Below, piece after piece: positions 41,852 through 50,689 of a stretch of 64,000 nt of DNA (positions within the stretch are counted from its first letter, which is position 1; the number at the start of each line of letters is the position of its first letter). The DNA is taken from the NCBI RefSeq assembly GCF_000591055.1, contig NC_020388.1, positions 248,001 through 312,000 of the forward strand, written 5' to 3'. The notes below the pieces were generated by a model, which searched no databases, was not told the DNA's origin, and saw only the letters and a list, made by a program, of their open reading frames with translations. Made by a program: the position numbers and the translations under genes. The stretch is from Natronomonas moolapensis 8.8.11 (lineage in GTDB: Archaea; Halobacteriota; Halobacteria; Halobacteriales; Haloarculaceae).

Positions 41852-42706
41852 TCACGTAGTGGTTCGGTCGGGGTTGTCGGCCCGCCGCTCGTCGGCGTCG
41901 GTCGTCGCGACCGGCGGGTCGGCAGGCGGGAGCAACCCCCTGAGAGCGGACGGGGCGGCCCGGCGGACGTCGGAGGCGACCGTCGGCCACTGGTCGACGA
42001 GCCACAGGTACAACACCAGCCCCTGGACGATGAAGACGTTCGTGATCAGAAAGAACACCGCCTCCTCGACCGGCAGACCGAGCGGTGCGATCCCGAGCGT
42101 GTAGGTGTCCGAGAGGGCCCAGAGACCGTTCGTGATGGCGAAACGGTCGATCGCCCACAGGTACACGGTCGGAACGCCGATGCCGACGGCGACGGCCCGT
42201 CGAGCGCGAAGCAGGTGCGGCCACCCGAAGGCCCACTGGATAGCGAGGACGGGGCTGGCCCACGCGAGGATCGCCCCCAGATACAGCGTCGATGGGCCCG
42301 AAAGCAACAGCCCGATCCCGAGTGCGGCGACGGCGACCCCGGCCGCGAGACCGAGAAGCCGCGTTCGGATGGGGATCCGAAGGTCGCCGTCGGTCGGAAC
42401 GTCGAGGTTGTAGAGCCACAGCGCGACCAGGATCGGCTGGAGGACAAAAAACACGTACTCCCCGGCGGGGACGGCGTTGGCGGACGCCCAGACGACACCC
42501 TCGCCGTAGCTCCAGACGCCCCATTGGATGAGAAGTGAGTCCCACGGCGTCGTGTAGCCGACCGCCAGCGCGAGGATCACCCCGAGGCCGACGAAGGGGA
42601 CACGCCCCCACAGCGCGGTGGGCCGGAAATAAGCCGCGGCAACGACGCCGAGCACCGGCGGTACGACAAACGCGAGGTGAAACCCCAGGTACGTCGTGGG
42701 GGTCAT
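41852..42706 (-). CDS. crtY: Lycopene beta-cyclase (CrtYcd fusion type)
   Basis: 284 residues from ATG 42706 (MTPTTYLGFHLAFVVPPV). Two related membrane halves are seen: one with TPWDSLLIQWGVWSYGEGVVW and AGEYVFFVLQPILVALWLY, the second with DRFAITNGLWALSDTYTLGI and VEEAVFFLITNVFIVQGLVLYLW, which carry the PxE(E/Y) motifs of the heterodimer-derived archaeal cyclase. Makes beta-carotene from lycopene, feeding Brp. The ATG overlaps the stop of a 27-codon leader ORF. An upstream start for a longer protein is rejected because the domain starts here. Confidence 0.92.
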   Translation of the reverse strand: MTPTTYLGFHLAFVVPPVLGVVAAAYFRPTALWGRVPFVGLGVILALAVGYTTPWDSLLIQWGVWSYGEGVVWASANAVPAGEYVFFVLQPILVALWLYNLDVPTDGDLRIPIRTRLLGLAAGVAVAALGIGLLLSGPSTLYLGAILAWASPVLAIQWAFGWPHLLRARRAVAVGIGVPTVYLWAIDRFAITNGLWALSDTYTLGIAPLGLPVEEAVFFLITNVFIVQGLVLYLWLVDQWPTVASDVRRAAPSALRGLLPPADPPVATTDADERRADNPDRTTT

Positions 42707-42786
42707 CGTTCCCCCGGCCCGGCCGTCCCGACGGGCCCGGGGCGCGGCGTCGGCAGGAACGTTCGGAACCGTGGATCGATGTGCAT
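42703..42786 (-). CDS. 27-residue leader ORF of crtY
   Basis: Begins MHIDPRFRTFLPT and is rich in Pro, Gly and Arg. Its ATG lies about 25 bases after the TATA box (42,806-42,816), i.e. at the expected leaderless start, and its TGA overlaps the crtY ATG (ATGA). This makes it the first start codon on the crtY-brp transcript. Translation has not been shown; it may couple or attenuate crtY translation. Confidence 0.45.
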   Translation of the reverse strand: MHIDPRFRTFLPTPRPGPVGTAGPGER

Positions 42787-42805
42787 GGTGTGAATTTCGT
42801 CCGGG

Positions 42806-42816
42806 ATATATAAATT
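42806..42816 (-). promoter_or_regulatory. TATA box of the crtY-brp operon
   Basis: Minus strand AATTTATATAT. It lies between the Bat-type activator motif and the leader ORF, with the spacing expected for a haloarchaeal promoter. Confidence 0.65.
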
Positions 42817-42822
42817 GACGCC

Positions 42823-42837
42823 GCCCCACTAGTTAGG
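42823..42837 (-). promoter_or_regulatory. Bop-type upstream activator site (Bat-responsive candidate)
   Basis: GCCCCACTAGTTAGG matches ACCcnactagTTnGG (consensus from memory) at all defined positions except the first. It is centred about 19 bases upstream of the TATA box and overlaps the bat stop codon (42,829-42,831). Confidence 0.6.
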
Positions 42838-44850
42838 CTGCGGCGGCGGTTCGATCTCCTCGAGAAGCGCCCCCATAATTTTGGATTGTGCGGCCCGCAG
42901 GTGCTGGTGGAACGTCGAGCGAGTGATGCCCATCGAGTCGGCGATCGACTCGCCGGAGACCGGGCGCGGCCACTCGAAGTAATCGCTCAAGTAGGCCTTT
43001 TGAACGGTTTCGAGCTGTCTGTCGGTGAGGTCGTCACGGAGCGACTCGGCGAGCTCGGTCCGGGAGTTCGGGTCCCGCTCCCGGCGCCGCTGTGCGGCCA
43101 ACGAGAGGCCACCGTAGCGGTCGATAACGGTCTCGACGACCATGTTCGGGTTGGCCGTCCGGGGGACCTGGATACGGAGTTCGACGTGGTCACCGTCGGC
43201 GGTCAGCCCTCGGATCGAACCGTTGTGATCTAGTACCGTCCGGACGATCGACTCGCCGGCCGGGACGATCTCGAGGAGACACGCGTCGTCGTACGTGGCC
43301 ACCGTATGCACCTCAGGTGGATCCTCAAGCGTCTGGGCCGCCCCCTCAATGGCCTCGGCGTCGGCCCCGGAGGCGACGACCGAGAGGACGAACCGGCCGT
43401 CGCTCCTGGAGACGGCCCCTCGATACGTAATCTCACAGCCCACGCGGTCGGACAGTTCGGCGATCACGGGGGCCGGAGGCCCGCCGGTGAACGTCAACTC
43501 GGTGTACTCGTCGGTCGCCAACAGCCGCTGGTTCTGGAGGGCGTTGATGCCGGTCCCGATCACGCGCCCGAGCGCCTCGAACACCGCGGTCTCGTGGTCG
43601 TCGAGCGGGGCGGCCTGCGAGACGTAGACGACCAAGACGCCGTAGTCGGCGTCGCGGTACCGCAACGGGATCGACGCGACACCGCCTTGAGGGGGTGCAA
43701 AACGATGGTGTGAGGCGTCCGAGGGGAGCGACTCGGTCTCGGCGATGGTCACGGATCCGGTTCTTATGGCTTCGTTGACGGGGTCTTCGGAGGCGTCCGC
43801 CGGGACGAAGAGCTCCTCGACCCCGCCGCAGCCGGCCCGCTCGCCGGCGACGATGCGGTCACTCGTTGCCTGCCGGGTGCCGAACCACGCGGCTTCGTAG
43901 TCGTTGGTCTTGAGGACCGCCGTACAGACGCGCTCTTCGAGTTCCGCCCTGGAAGTGCTTTCGACCGTCGCGGCGGTCACGTGTTGGACGATGCCGTCGA
44001 TCCGGGCCAGGAGACGCTCTCTGGCCCGCCGGTCGGCGCGGAGCTTCTCGGCCTGTCGCCGCGCGCGGAGTTCGACCTCCTTTCGCTCCGTGACGTCCGT
44101 CTGGAAGCCGAGGTAGTGCGTGAGTTCACCGTCGTCGTGGACGGGGGCGACGCTCAATTGGTTCCAGAAGGGCTCGCCGTTCTTTCGGTAGTTGAGTATC
44201 TCGACGGAGATAGACCGCTCGTTGTCGACGGCCTGCCGGAGGCGATCGACCGTCTCGGGGTCGGTCCCCTCGCCCTGGAGGAACCGACAGTTCCGGCCGA
44301 GGATGTCGTAGGTGTCGTAGCCGGTGAGGCGCTCGAACGCCTCGTTGACGTAGATCAGCGGCTCGTCGGGTTCGTGTGGGTCTGCGATCGTGATGCCGAC
44401 CGGGGCCTCGTCCATCGCCAACTCGGCGAGTTTCAGATTCGCGGCCGTCGGGTCCGACTCCTCGACCGTTGCCGAGACGTGGTTCCGCCGGGCCTGCTCG
44501 ATCGCTCTGTCGACGATTCCGTCCTCGGCCGGGTCGTCGCTGGCGGCAACGTAGGCGGTCACGTCGGCGTCGATCGCCGCCTCGGCGACGGCCTCGTCCC
44601 CGTCGGCCGTGTAGAGGACGACCGGCAGTTCCGGGAACGCTTCTCGGACCGAACCGAGGAGGTCGATCCCGTCGCGCTCGCCGAGTGCGTAGTCGGTGAC
44701 GACGCAGTCCACATCGTCACCGTCGAGCGCCTCAAGAGCGTCGTCGACCCCCGAGGCCGTCCTCGTCTCGACGAGTTCTTCGGGGAACGCCTCCGAAACA
44801 GCGGGACGAGAGGGCGCCGTACCGACCAAGAGCACGTCGAATGCGAGCAT
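42829..44850 (-). CDS. bat: Bacterio-opsin activator (Bat) with LOV-like PAS and HTH
   Basis: 673 residues. Domains in order: receiver-like (1-125, with VVTDYALGERD at 51-61), PAS/LOV (about 140-260) with GRNCRFLQG at 185-193, i.e. a Cys188 equivalent to the photoreactive LOV cysteine, GAF-like (about 280-430), bacterio-opsin activator domain (about 440-600), and a C-terminal HTH_10 (LTDRQLETVQKAYLSDYFEWPRP...ITRSTFHQHLRAAQSKI). Bat activates retinal protein and carotenoid genes at low oxygen and light. It lies directly upstream of crtY-brp in the same direction. Confidence 0.9.
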   Translation of the reverse strand: MLAFDVLLVGTAPSRPAVSEAFPEELVETRTASGVDDALEALDGDDVDCVVTDYALGERDGIDLLGSVREAFPELPVVLYTADGDEAVAEAAIDADVTAYVAASDDPAEDGIVDRAIEQARRNHVSATVEESDPTAANLKLAELAMDEAPVGITIADPHEPDEPLIYVNEAFERLTGYDTYDILGRNCRFLQGEGTDPETVDRLRQAVDNERSISVEILNYRKNGEPFWNQLSVAPVHDDGELTHYLGFQTDVTERKEVELRARRQAEKLRADRRARERLLARIDGIVQHVTAATVESTSRAELEERVCTAVLKTNDYEAAWFGTRQATSDRIVAGERAGCGGVEELFVPADASEDPVNEAIRTGSVTIAETESLPSDASHHRFAPPQGGVASIPLRYRDADYGVLVVYVSQAAPLDDHETAVFEALGRVIGTGINALQNQRLLATDEYTELTFTGGPPAPVIAELSDRVGCEITYRGAVSRSDGRFVLSVVASGADAEAIEGAAQTLEDPPEVHTVATYDDACLLEIVPAGESIVRTVLDHNGSIRGLTADGDHVELRIQVPRTANPNMVVETVIDRYGGLSLAAQRRRERDPNSRTELAESLRDDLTDRQLETVQKAYLSDYFEWPRPVSGESIADSMGITRSTFHQHLRAAQSKIMGALLEEIEPPPQPN

Positions 44851-44938
44851 TGACGTTCACGTAGGGGCCGGGCATTAAAAAGGGCCTCGGCGGGGGAGAC
44901 GGCACGACGGCTGCCCGGACGCGACGGGACCGGCTGCA

Positions 44939-45370
44939 TCAGCAGTCGCCGCCGATAACGACGACCGGGACCGGCGCAGCCTCCAGGAGTCGCTCGGCCG
45001 TACTCCCCAACACGAGGCGCTTGAACCCCGATCGACCCGTCGCACCGACGACGACCGCGTCGACCCCGATGTCGTCGATCGCTTCGAGGACGCGCTCGTA
45101 GGGCGGTCCTTCGAGGACGGTCGTCCGGCACTCGACGTCGGTCGCGGCGGCGGCCTCGGCGGCGCGTTCGACGGCAGCCTCGGCGTCGGCTCTGAGGTTC
45201 GCCCGGACCTCCGTGGGGTCGATGATGGCGTTGTCGTAGGCGGTTCGAGTCTCGACCACCGAAACGACGTGGAGCGTCGCCCCCGTCGAAGCGGCGAGTT
45301 CGAGGGCGTGATCGAGTGCGGCTTCGGCGCCGTCGCTGCCGTCGGTCGCGAACAGTATCGTCCCGTACAT
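44939..45370 (-). CDS. Universal stress protein (UspA family)
   Basis: 143 residues. Starts TILFATDGSDGAEAALDHALELA and ends with the ATP-binding G2xG9xG(S/T) motif VVGATGRSGFKRLVLGSTAERLLEAAPVPVVVIG. Length and motifs are those of ATP-binding Usp proteins. Role in stress adaptation is general and its partner unknown. Confidence 0.9.
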   Translation of the reverse strand: MYGTILFATDGSDGAEAALDHALELAASTGATLHVVSVVETRTAYDNAIIDPTEVRANLRADAEAAVERAAEAAAATDVECRTTVLEGPPYERVLEAIDDIGVDAVVVGATGRSGFKRLVLGSTAERLLEAAPVPVVVIGGDC

Positions 45371-45436
45371 GGGCGCCGATAGACCGGCCGAAATGATAAA
45401 CCCGGACGTCGATGTCGGCCCCTGCGGTCGGGAGTC

Positions 45437-46192
45437 TCAGCGGTCGGAATCGGAGCCGGCATCCGCATCGAGTTCGCGGGTCGCGACCGCCGCGAGCAGT
45501 TCGGCGAGGCGATCGGCCGCCGCCGCGAGCAGCTCCGCACCTAGGTCGGCGTCGCCGTCACGGGGGTCGCCGACGACGCCGTTGTCGGTGAACGAGTCGG
45601 AATCGTGTGCGAGGTTGGTGCCAGCGATCCACTCGCCCCACCCCTCGGCCGCGCCCGCGGCGGCGGCGTCGAGGCGGCCCTCGCGGACCGAGCCGGGGTC
45701 GAGGTGGCGGATCACGGCGGTTTCGGCCGGGCCGGCGTGCCCGAAGGCGTCGAAATCCACCGCGTCGAACCAGGTGTAGCCGACGGCGTAGGCGTCGCCG
45801 CTGCGGCTCGCACGCGCACAGAGTTCGCGGATCGCGTCGGTGTTGCCGCCGTGGCCGTTGACGACGACGATCCGATCGAAGCCGCTCGCGGCGAGGCTCT
45901 CGAGCGTCTCGCGGACGTACGATCGGAAGGTGTCCGGCGAGACCCAAAGCGTTCCCTCGAAGCCGCGGTGTTCCTCCGCGATCCCGACGGGGATCGTCGG
46001 GGCGACGACCGGACGCTCGCCGGTCGAGTCGGCGTATCGGTCCGCCCCCGCGTCGGCGATGGCGGCGGCGGTCGTCGAGTCGACGCCCAAGGGCGCGTGG
46101 GGACCGTGCTGTTCGGTGCTGCCGACGGGCAAAAGCGCGAGGTCGGTGTCGGCGTCGCGGGCGTCAGTCCACGTCGACTCGGCGAGTCGCAT
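45437..46192 (-). CDS. arfB: Creatininase-family amidohydrolase
   Basis: 251 residues. Metal-site motifs visible: LLPVGSTEQHGPHAPLGVDS (His and Asp ligands), GIAEEHRGFEGTLWVSPDTF, VVNGHGGNTDA and HAGPAETA. In archaea the family includes ArfB, the formamide hydrolase of riboflavin and F420 synthesis; other members are MftE-like peptidases. ArfB is a reasonable but unproven call. It starts four bases before the L10e gene ends upstream and is probably cotranscribed. Confidence 0.75.
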   Translation of the reverse strand: MRLAESTWTDARDADTDLALLPVGSTEQHGPHAPLGVDSTTAAAIADAGADRYADSTGERPVVAPTIPVGIAEEHRGFEGTLWVSPDTFRSYVRETLESLAASGFDRIVVVNGHGGNTDAIRELCARASRSGDAYAVGYTWFDAVDFDAFGHAGPAETAVIRHLDPGSVREGRLDAAAAGAAEGWGEWIAGTNLAHDSDSFTDNGVVGDPRDGDADLGAELLAAAADRLAELLAAVATRELDADAGSDSDR

Positions 46193-46195
46193 TCC

Positions 46196-46729
46196 CTACG
46201 CGATCAGCAGATCCTCGCCGCGCTCGACGCGAACCGTACACGGCGGGGAGATCTTGTTGTACGCGCGCCGGAGGGCGTCCTTTGCGATCTCGGCGTCCTC
46301 GGGGTTACACCAGATAGTAAAGAGGCGCTCGCCCTTCCCGATCCGGGCGGCCGTGCCGACGATCTTGCCGAAGGACTGCCGCATTCCGTCCGAGACACGG
46401 TCGGCGCCGGCGCCGGTCGCTTGCTTGTTCTCCCGAATGACCTGGTGGGGGAACTTCCGGAGGATCATCTTGTAGTCGCCGTCCTCGCCGAGCTCCTTGA
46501 GCATACGGCGGTTCGCCGAGAGCCGGGACGCCTCGAGCGAGCCGTGGCGAATCTGGACCTCCTCGTCGACGAGGAGGCTGATCTGGACCTCGTAGCTGTC
46601 GGGATCGGCGTCGAAGTTACCCATTTTGTACTGGGCCACCTTCGACCCGGGAATGCCCGTAATGTACTCCCGTCGGGTGTAGGAGGGCTTGTCGATGTCC
46701 CGATACATCGATGCCGGCTTGTCACTCAT
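46196..46729 (-). CDS. rpl10e: Large-subunit ribosomal protein L10e (uL16)
   Basis: 177 residues from ATG 46729 ([31 protein letters not shown]). Binds 23S rRNA near the A site. Typical features are [62 protein letters not shown]. The upstream in-frame extension has no family counterpart. A TTTATTACC box lies about 30 bases before the ATG. Confidence 0.96.
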   Translation of the reverse strand: MSDKPASMYRDIDKPSYTRREYITGIPGSKVAQYKMGNFDADPDSYEVQISLLVDEEVQIRHGSLEASRLSANRRMLKELGEDGDYKMILRKFPHQVIRENKQATGAGADRVSDGMRQSFGKIVGTAARIGKGERLFTIWCNPEDAEIAKDALRRAYNKISPPCTVRVERGEDLLIA

Positions 46730-47165
46730 AGTACGTCGTCTGAGGGTCAGTTCGGTAATAAAGGCGTCGAAGCGACGACCGCACGAGACGGCCAAGCGGG
46801 CGGAAACGCCGGCCTCGATGCGCGGGGAACCCCATCCGACGAGGCCACATCCGGCCGTTCGGACTCGAAGCTGGGTCGTTCGGACCCGAAGCCGACCACC
46901 GACGGAGCCGAGCGTTTTCGCTCCCGACGGGCGGGGAGCGTCCCGAGCGGCCGGCGACGCGTTCCGTCGCCGAGGCCATTTATAAACCCCAATCCCGACC
47001 GGCACGAACCTCGCGTGCGTCGCCCGCCATCTCGACCAAGTTAACCGTTACCACAACTGCGCTGTCTGCGTGTTTTGACGAAACGCCCGGAGGATTCGCG
47101 GGAGCCCCTCTCCGTCCGACATCAGACACATTTATATAGAACCGCAGACAATCATTCGGACGACT
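46730..47165. promoter_or_regulatory. Divergent region between L10e and thermosome genes
   Basis: 436 bases without a convincing gene. Contents: L10e promoter near 46,755-46,765, a 16-base direct repeat (46,856-46,871 and 46,877-46,892, one mismatch), an isolated TTTATAAA at 46,979-46,986 whose product is unclear, and the thermosome TATA box TTTATATA at 47,131-47,138, about 32 bases before its ATG. Confidence 0.6.
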
Positions 47166-48848
47166 ATGAGCCAACAGCAACGAATGGGCGGCCAGCCCAT
47201 GATCATTCTCGGCGAGGACTCCCAGCGGATGAAAGACCGCGACGCCCAATCGCACAACATTGCGGCGGCGAAAGCGGTCGCCGAGGCGGTACGCTCGACG
47301 CTCGGCCCGAAGGGAATGGACAAGATGCTCGTCTCCTCGATGGGCGACATCACCGTCACGAACGACGGCGTCACCATCCTTCAGGAGATGGACATCGACA
47401 ACCCGACCGCGGAAATGATTGTCCAGGTCGCAGAGACCCAAGAGGACGAGGCGGGCGACGGCACGACGACGGCGGTCTCCATCGCCGGCGAACTGCTGAA
47501 GAACGCCGAGGACCTCCTCGAGCAGGACATCCATCCGACGGCGATGATCAAGGGGTTCCACCTCGCGAGCGAGTGCGCCCGCGAGGAAGTCGACAACGTC
47601 GCCAACGACGTCGACAGCGAGGACACCGACCTGCTCCGACAGGTCGCCGAGACGTCGATGACGGGCAAGGGCGCCGAACTCGAAAAGGACGTTCTCGCCC
47701 GACTCGTCGTCGACGCGGTCCAGGCCGTCACGGTCGAGGCCGACGACGGCGAGACGATCGTCGATCTCGAGTACGTCAACGTCGAGACCCAGACCGGTCG
47801 TTCGGCCGGCGAGTCCGAACTGCTCAACGGCGCGGTCGTCGACAAGAGCCCGGCCCACGAGGAGATGCCGGTCTCGGCCGGGGACGCGGACGTACTCCTC
47901 GTCGACGAAGCCATCGAGATCGAGGACACCGACGCCGACGCCAACCTCCAACTCGACAGCCCCGACCAGCTCCAGACGTTCATCGACAAAGAGGAAGAAC
48001 AGCTCAAAGCGAAAGTCGACGCCATCGCCGAGGCCGGCGCGGACGTCGTCTTCTGCCAGAAGGGCATCGACGACCTCGCAGAGCACTTCCTCGCGAAGCA
48101 GGGCATCCTCGCGGCCTCCCGCGTCAAAAAGAGCGACCTCTCGTTTTTGCGTGAGGTCACCGGCGGCGACATCGTCTCCGACCTCGACGCGGTCGGCGAG
48201 GCGACGCTCGGCTCCGCGAGCGTCGAGTACGACGAGGCCGACGAACTGTTCTACGTCGAGGGGCTCGCCGACGAGACCCACGGCGTGACGCTTCTGCTCC
48301 GCGGCTCGACCGAACACGTCGTCGACGAACTCGAACGCGGTATCGGTGACGCCCTCGACGTCGTCGCCCAGACGGTCTCCGACGGCCGCGTGCTCGCCGG
48401 CGGCGGCGCCATCGAGGTCGAGGTCGCCCGCCGCGTCCGCGAGTACGCCGACAGCGTCTCCGGTCGCGAGCAACTCGCCGTCGAGGCCTTCGCCGACGCC
48501 CTCGAACTCGTCCCGCGCGTCCTCGCGGAGAACGCCGGACTCGATTCGATCGACACGCTCGTCGACCTGCGTGCGGCCCACGACGACGGCGACGAGACCG
48601 CCGGTCTCGACGTCTTCACCGGCGACGTCGTCGATACCTTCGAGGCCGGCGTCGTCGAGTCAGCCCACGCCAAACAGCAGGGCATCTCCTCGGCCGCCGA
48701 GGCCGCGAACCTCGTCCTGAAGATCGACGACATCATCGCCGCGGGCGACCTCTCGACCGAGGGCGAAGAGCCCGAAGGCGGCGCCGGCGGTCCCGGCGGC
48801 GCCGGGGGCATGGGCGGTATGGGCGGCGGCATGGGCGGCATGATGTAA
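47166..48848 (+). CDS. Thermosome subunit (group II chaperonin)
   Basis: 560 residues. ATP-driven protein folding in a double-ring complex. Motifs: [31 protein letters not shown], the ATPase motif [15 protein letters not shown], and [17 protein letters not shown]. Ends in a Gly/Met-rich tail ([14 protein letters not shown]) typical of haloarchaeal thermosomes. Strong TATA box upstream. Haloarchaea carry several paralogues; which one this is cannot be said. Confidence 0.97.
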   Translation: MSQQQRMGGQPMIILGEDSQRMKDRDAQSHNIAAAKAVAEAVRSTLGPKGMDKMLVSSMGDITVTNDGVTILQEMDIDNPTAEMIVQVAETQEDEAGDGTTTAVSIAGELLKNAEDLLEQDIHPTAMIKGFHLASECAREEVDNVANDVDSEDTDLLRQVAETSMTGKGAELEKDVLARLVVDAVQAVTVEADDGETIVDLEYVNVETQTGRSAGESELLNGAVVDKSPAHEEMPVSAGDADVLLVDEAIEIEDTDADANLQLDSPDQLQTFIDKEEEQLKAKVDAIAEAGADVVFCQKGIDDLAEHFLAKQGILAASRVKKSDLSFLREVTGGDIVSDLDAVGEATLGSASVEYDEADELFYVEGLADETHGVTLLLRGSTEHVVDELERGIGDALDVVAQTVSDGRVLAGGGAIEVEVARRVREYADSVSGREQLAVEAFADALELVPRVLAENAGLDSIDTLVDLRAAHDDGDETAGLDVFTGDVVDTFEAGVVESAHAKQQGISSAAEAANLVLKIDDIIAAGDLSTEGEEPEGGAGGPGGAGGMGGMGGGMGGMM

Positions 48849-48936
48849 GGCCGGACGCGTCCCCGCTCCGCCCGCGTTCGTTCGTGCGCTCCCCAAGACG
48901 ACCATTTTTGTACCCGACCGCACGTATCGGCCGACG

Positions 48937-49422
48937 ATGACGCTCTCGGAGGAAGCGACGTCCCGCCTGACGGACATCGTCACGCTACAGCCGACGAAAA
49001 ACGGAGAGTTACAGGACCGCTGGGGGCTCGAAAGCGGCAGCGAGGTCCACAGCTACCTCGAATCGGAGCTGAAGGAGTACTACTACCGCGACGAGGACAG
49101 CCTGATCCGGGCGACGCCGGAAGCGGCCGAGCTCGTCGGGATCGAACTCAACGACGTAGTAGGGGTGCCGCCGCTGCAGGCCGAGGTCATCGACACTCTC
49201 GCCGGCCCCGAGGAGGAACCCCAAAGCGTCGTCTCGGTGTTGCACGCTCTCGAGGACCGCGGCGTCGAGGCCGACGTCGATTCGGCCCGCTCGGCCCTTC
49301 GAGGGCTGGCCGACAAGGGGATCGTCGAGATCGTCCGCAAGACCGTACCGACGTTCCGGCTCGCGACGCAGCGGTCGTCGATCGACGTCGAGGTGCTCGA
49401 CGCGCCGAGCGAGGACACCTAG
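48937..49422 (+). CDS. DUF5797-like winged-helix protein
   Basis: 161 residues. MTLSEEATSRLTDIVTLQPTKNGELQDRWGLESGSEVHSYLESELKEYYYRDEDSLIRATPEA looks like an HTH with wing, followed by a second helical domain (PPLQAEVIDTLAGPEEEPQSVVSVLHALEDRGV...GLADKGIVEIVRKTVPTF) resembling another winged helix. Likely a DNA-binding regulator conserved in haloarchaea (family name from memory). Converges with the next gene, overlapping by four bases. Confidence 0.65.
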   Translation: MTLSEEATSRLTDIVTLQPTKNGELQDRWGLESGSEVHSYLESELKEYYYRDEDSLIRATPEAAELVGIELNDVVGVPPLQAEVIDTLAGPEEEPQSVVSVLHALEDRGVEADVDSARSALRGLADKGIVEIVRKTVPTFRLATQRSSIDVEVLDAPSEDT

Positions 49423-50441
49423 CGTCTGCGGTCCCGTTTCCGGTCGAGCAGTCGCTTGGCCGCCCGACCCGGCCCGCCCGCGATCGGCCACCCGCCGTCG
49501 CGCCAGGCCGGCGGTTCGGGCTCGAACAACGAGCACGATCCCGAACACTCCGCGGCGGTCTGTGGCCGCCCCTTCGCGGCGCACCGCGGGAACGGTCCCG
49601 TCGGGTCCGTCAACTCGAAGTGTCGACAGTCGGGGCGCATCGTCCCCGCGTAGGATCGCCAGCCGCGCTCGTACGCTCGCTCGGCGATCTCGAGGCGCTT
49701 TCGGCGCTTCCAGGTGGGATCGGCGTACTCGAAGCGCGCGGCCGAGCGGCCGTCGCCGGGCCGATCGAGGATCCGGGTGCCGGGCTCCGCGGCAGCCAGC
49801 GTCCGGGGGCGCCAGACCGGCTCGCAGGACCGCGATCCGGACTCGGGCGAGACGACGAGGATCCCCACCTCGACCGGCATCGCCTCCAGTAACGCGGGTT
49901 CGACCCCCTCCGCCGTGGTCTCGGTCGCCAACCAGACCTCGTCGGCGAGCCCGAGCGCCACGTCGTGTTCGAGCTGTTCGCCGAGCCGTCGCGCGGCCGC
50001 GGCGTCGAGGTCCGGCTTGTTCTCGATCGCGACGATCCGGTCGACCCACGCCGGGTAGCGATAGCGCCGCCTGATCTCGATACGGTTTCCGTCCCGCCGC
50101 GTCTCGAGGAACCCCCGGTCGTCGGCCTCGTGGATCGCCTCCCGGACGTACCGCCAGGGGTAGCCGGGATCGGGGAGACACTCCCGGTAGTACGCCCACG
50201 ACGCCGGCGCGTGCCGGGCGAGAAACAGCAACTCCGACCCGAGGCGGGCCCCGCCGAACGGCGCGCGCTCTTCCAGACCCGACTCGGCGGTCTCGACGAC
50301 GATCGTGTCCCAGCGTCGGCGTTTCGTCCCGAGCTGGCGGGCGACGATCGGGGCCCCCACAGCGGTCGCCCCCGGCGGCCAGTTCCGCTCGGCCCACGCA
50401 CAGACCCGTAACTCGAAGCCGAACTCCTTCACGACCGACAC
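49419..50441 (-). CDS. DUF5787-like protein
   Basis: 340 residues from a GTG. It contains RYPAWVDRIVAIENKPDLDAAAARRLGEQLEHDVALGLADEVWLAT, in which D...E-x-K spacing recalls PD-(D/E)xK nucleases, an N-terminal CAWAERNWPP, and a Cys-rich C-terminal part (CRHFELTDPTGPFPRCAAKGRPQTAAECSGSC) that may bind metal, possibly a Fe-S cluster. A nuclease role is inferred only. Conserved in haloarchaea. Confidence 0.6.
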   Translation of the reverse strand: MSVVKEFGFELRVCAWAERNWPPGATAVGAPIVARQLGTKRRRWDTIVVETAESGLEERAPFGGARLGSELLFLARHAPASWAYYRECLPDPGYPWRYVREAIHEADDRGFLETRRDGNRIEIRRRYRYPAWVDRIVAIENKPDLDAAAARRLGEQLEHDVALGLADEVWLATETTAEGVEPALLEAMPVEVGILVVSPESGSRSCEPVWRPRTLAAAEPGTRILDRPGDGRSAARFEYADPTWKRRKRLEIAERAYERGWRSYAGTMRPDCRHFELTDPTGPFPRCAAKGRPQTAAECSGSCSLFEPEPPAWRDGGWPIAGGPGRAAKRLLDRKRDRRR

Positions 50442-50689
50442 TCAGCGAGCGTGCGATGTAAGCGGTTCGGCCGTCGATGCCGTTCCGGGGCCGGAGCTGA
50501 GGCTGCGGCGGGACGGGAGAACGGAAACGGAACGGGACGGGAGTGGATGCGCCGGGCACCGGGCAGACCCGACGCAGACGGGCGCGTGGCGCGGGCGTCG
50601 GAGCGTTCTGCCGTCACGACGAGAAAAGCGTCGTTCGGGCAATCAAAGATACAGCGGCACGACGTATAAACCCTCGCGTCGACGACCGC

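Noticed and set aside
46980-48581. A 533-codon frame antisense to the thermosome gene
   Set aside because: Mirror of a GC-rich conserved gene, without a plausible protein.
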